Part shown: positions 62,339 to 64,000 of the stretch, in pieces | Layout: the number at the start of each line of letters is the position of its first letter | How positions within the stretch are numbered: position 1 is the stretch's first letter | Assembly (NCBI RefSeq): GCF_021278985.1 | Contig: NZ_CP082833.1 | Span: forward strand, 682,001 to 746,000 | DNA from: Citrobacter rodentium NBRC 105723 = DSM 16636 | Lineage (GTDB): Bacteria > Pseudomonadota > Gammaproteobacteria > Enterobacterales > Enterobacteriaceae | DNA length: 64,000 bases | Direction of reading: 5' to 3' | Notes under the pieces: generated by a model | The model's database searches: none | What the model was told of the DNA's origin: nothing | Seen by the model: only the letters and a program-made list of their open reading frames with translations | Program-made: the position numbers and the translations under genes

Positions 62339-63589
62339 GTGTCGCAAGATAACAATTATAGCCAGGGCCCGGTGCCTTTGACGGCGCGGAGAGGCGTGAT
62401 TCCACTGACGTTCGTGATGTTGGGATTAACGTTTTTTTCCGCCAGTATGTGGACCGGCGGCACGCTCGGTACCGGTCTTTCCTATAACGATTTCTTCCTG
62501 GCAGTTCTCTTCGGTAATCTTCTCCTCGGTATTTACACTGCTTTTCTCGGCTACATTGGCGCAAAAACAGGGCTCTCTACCCACCTTCTCGCGCGTTACT
62601 CATTTGGCGTAAAAGGTTCATGGCTTCCCTCAATACTGCTGGGCGGCACGCAGGTAGGCTGGTTTGGGGTTGGCGTGGCGATGTTCGCCATCCCGGTGAG
62701 TAAAGCGACCGGCATCGACGTGAATATCCTTATTGCCGTTTCCGGTCTGTTGATGACCGTAACCATCTTCTTCGGCATCTCGGCACTGACGATTTTATCG
62801 ATCGTCGCCGTTCCCGCTATCGTCATTCTCGGCAGCTACTCTGTCTGGCTGGCCGTGGACGGTGTGGGGGGACTGGCGCATTTAAAGGCGATCGTACCGC
62901 AGACGCCGCTTAATTTTTCAAACGCGCTGGCGCTGGTGGTGGGATCGTTTATCAGCGCAGGGACGCTGACCGCCGACTTCGTTCGCTTTGGTCGCAGTGC
63001 CAAAGGCGCTGTGCTGGTCGCGATGGTGGCGTTTTTCCTCGGCAATTCGCTGATGTTTATCTTCGGCGCCGCAGGCGCCGCTGCCGTAGGCCAGGCCGAT
63101 ATCTCTGACGTGATGATCGCCCAGGGGCTGCTGCTGCCCGCGATTGTGGTTCTTGGCCTGAACATCTGGACGACCAATGATAACGCGCTGTATGCGTCAG
63201 GTCTGGGCTTCGCCAATGTTACCGGCCTTTCCAGCCGTATGCTGTCGGTGGTTAACGGAATTATCGGCACGCTCTGCGCGCTGTGGCTTTACAATAACTT
63301 CGTCGGCTGGCTGACCTTTTTGTCAGCTGCGATTCCCCCCGTTGGCGGGGTGATTATCGCCGACTATCTGATAAACCGTCGCCGCTATGCCGACTTCCAC
63401 AACGCGACATTTGCGCCAGTGAACTGGGTAGCCATCCTTTCGGTCGCGCTGGGCGTGGCTGCCGGACACTACCTGCCGGGCATCGTGCCGGTCAATGCGG
63501 TACTCGGCGGCGTGGTCAGCTACGTCCTGTTAGCCCCCTTCGCCAGACGTGCTTTTGCTAATACCCCGGAGGCCACCCATGCAGAATAA
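62339..63589 (+). CDS. codB: cytosine permease
   Basis: Inner-membrane cytosine:cation symporter of the NCS1 family with about 12 helices. It starts at a GTG six bases after AAGGAG. SMWTGGTLGTGLSYNDF and GGTQVGWFGVGVAMF are family marks. The 416 residues compare with 419 in E. coli. Its end overlaps codA by 11 bases. In E. coli codBA is elsewhere; its place after gltD is as I recall for Salmonella. Confidence 0.97.
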   Translation: MSQDNNYSQGPVPLTARRGVIPLTFVMLGLTFFSASMWTGGTLGTGLSYNDFFLAVLFGNLLLGIYTAFLGYIGAKTGLSTHLLARYSFGVKGSWLPSILLGGTQVGWFGVGVAMFAIPVSKATGIDVNILIAVSGLLMTVTIFFGISALTILSIVAVPAIVILGSYSVWLAVDGVGGLAHLKAIVPQTPLNFSNALALVVGSFISAGTLTADFVRFGRSAKGAVLVAMVAFFLGNSLMFIFGAAGAAAVGQADISDVMIAQGLLLPAIVVLGLNIWTTNDNALYASGLGFANVTGLSSRMLSVVNGIIGTLCALWLYNNFVGWLTFLSAAIPPVGGVIIADYLINRRRYADFHNATFAPVNWVAILSVALGVAAGHYLPGIVPVNAVLGGVVSYVLLAPFARRAFANTPEATHAE

Positions 63590-64000
63590 TATCCTTACCA
63601 TCCGTCAGGCCCGCTTGCAGGGGCAAGAAGGCTTATGGCAGATAACCATTGAAAATGGTCGCTTCAGCCGCATTGAGCCACAGGACGCGGCCCCCGCGCC
63701 TTCAGGCGAGGTGCTGGATGCCGAAAGCAGACTGGTTATTCCGCCTTTCGTTGAGCCGCATATTCACCTGGATACCACCCAGACGGCGGGTGAACCGAAC
63801 TGGAACCAGTCTGGTACGTTATTCGAGGGCATTGAGCGCTGGGCTGAGCGTAAGGCGCTGCTCACACACGAAGACGTCAAGTCCCGCGCCATGCAGACCA
63901 TCAAGTGGCAGATTGCCAATGGCATCCAGCATGTCCGGACGCACGTTGACGTGTCCGATCCCACGCTGACGGCGCTGAAAGCGATGCTGGAAGTAAAACA
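63579..64000 (+). CDS. codA: cytosine deaminase, 5' part
   Basis: Converts cytosine to uracil and ammonia in the cytosol. About 140 codons are present before the window ends. The start MQNNILTIRQARLQGQEG follows GGAGG, and the metal-binding motif VEPHIHLDTTQTAG is intact. The sequence is very close to E. coli CodA after residue 50. Translation is likely coupled to codB. The missing 3' part is due to the window edge. Confidence 0.96.
   Translation, partial: MQNNILTIRQARLQGQEGLWQITIENGRFSRIEPQDAAPAPSGEVLDAESRLVIPPFVEPHIHLDTTQTAGEPNWNQSGTLFEGIERWAERKALLTHEDVKSRAMQTIKWQIANGIQHVRTHVDVSDPTLTALKAMLEVK

Overview
This 64 kb window is a chromosomal segment of a member of the Enterobacteriaceae. The backbone is the conserved argG–glmM–ftsH–greA–obgE–murA–mla–lpt–rpoN–arcB–gltBD region, collinear with Escherichia coli and Salmonella. 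Predicted protein lengths match the E. coli ones almost residue for residue. The accessory content (a CFA/III- and longus-like type IVb pilus operon of twelve genes, codBA after gltD, a chitinase where E. coli carries yhbX) suggests Citrobacter, perhaps C. rodentium, whose CFC pilus locus is known to have about twelve genes of this type. The species call is an inference from gene content.

Layout, left to right. The window opens with the 5' end of the metY initiator tRNA (minus strand), then argG with tandem ARG boxes and a secreted GH18 chitinase. Next, on the minus strand, come leuU and secG. A 12 kb type IVb pilus operon (5.28-17.52 kb, minus strand) sits between secG and glmM, which are neighbours in E. 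coli. The backbone resumes with glmM, folP, ftsH and rlmE, then yhbY, greA with a GraL-type leader, and dacB. An AT-rich opgB-like phosphoglycerol transferase gene lies between dacB and obgE. Then follow obgE-yhbE-rpmA-rplU, ispB, sfsB, murA-ibaG, the mlaFEDCB lipid-transport operon, and the yrbG-kdsD-kdsC-lptC-lptA-lptB-rpoN-hpf-ptsN-rapZ-npr cluster, followed by yrbL, mtgA, elbB, the ArcZ sRNA and arcB. A divergent sugar-acid locus (short-type uxuA; rspB-like dehydrogenase plus MFS transporter) separates arcB from yhcC. The window ends with gltBD, codB and a codA cut by the window edge.

Most backbone genes build or maintain the envelope: UDP-GlcNAc supply (glmM, murA), peptidoglycan (dacB, mtgA), Kdo synthesis and LPS export (kdsD, kdsC, lptCAB), phospholipid retrieval (mla) and protein translocation (secG). 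The rest covers ribosome function, quinone synthesis, nitrogen regulation (rpoN, ptsN, npr, rapZ, gltBD) and redox sensing (arcB/ArcZ). The accessory operon encodes pilin, minor pilin, secretin, inner-membrane platform, ATPase, a probable pilus-secreted protein and prepilin peptidase in the order of the Vibrio TCP and ETEC CFA/III operons. Its last gene is an M23 peptidoglycan endopeptidase, and there is no lytic transglycosylase and no regulator gene.

Points deserving attention: a one-base deletion that frameshifts kdsD inside an essential-pathway operon; the translationally coupled M23 peptidase of the pilus operon; a strong hairpin between the two pilin genes; the OpgB paralogue; a tRNA-Leu 3'-end-like repeat upstream of metY; and a paired 15-base operator-like motif with CRP-like sites in the uxuA/dehydrogenase divergent region.
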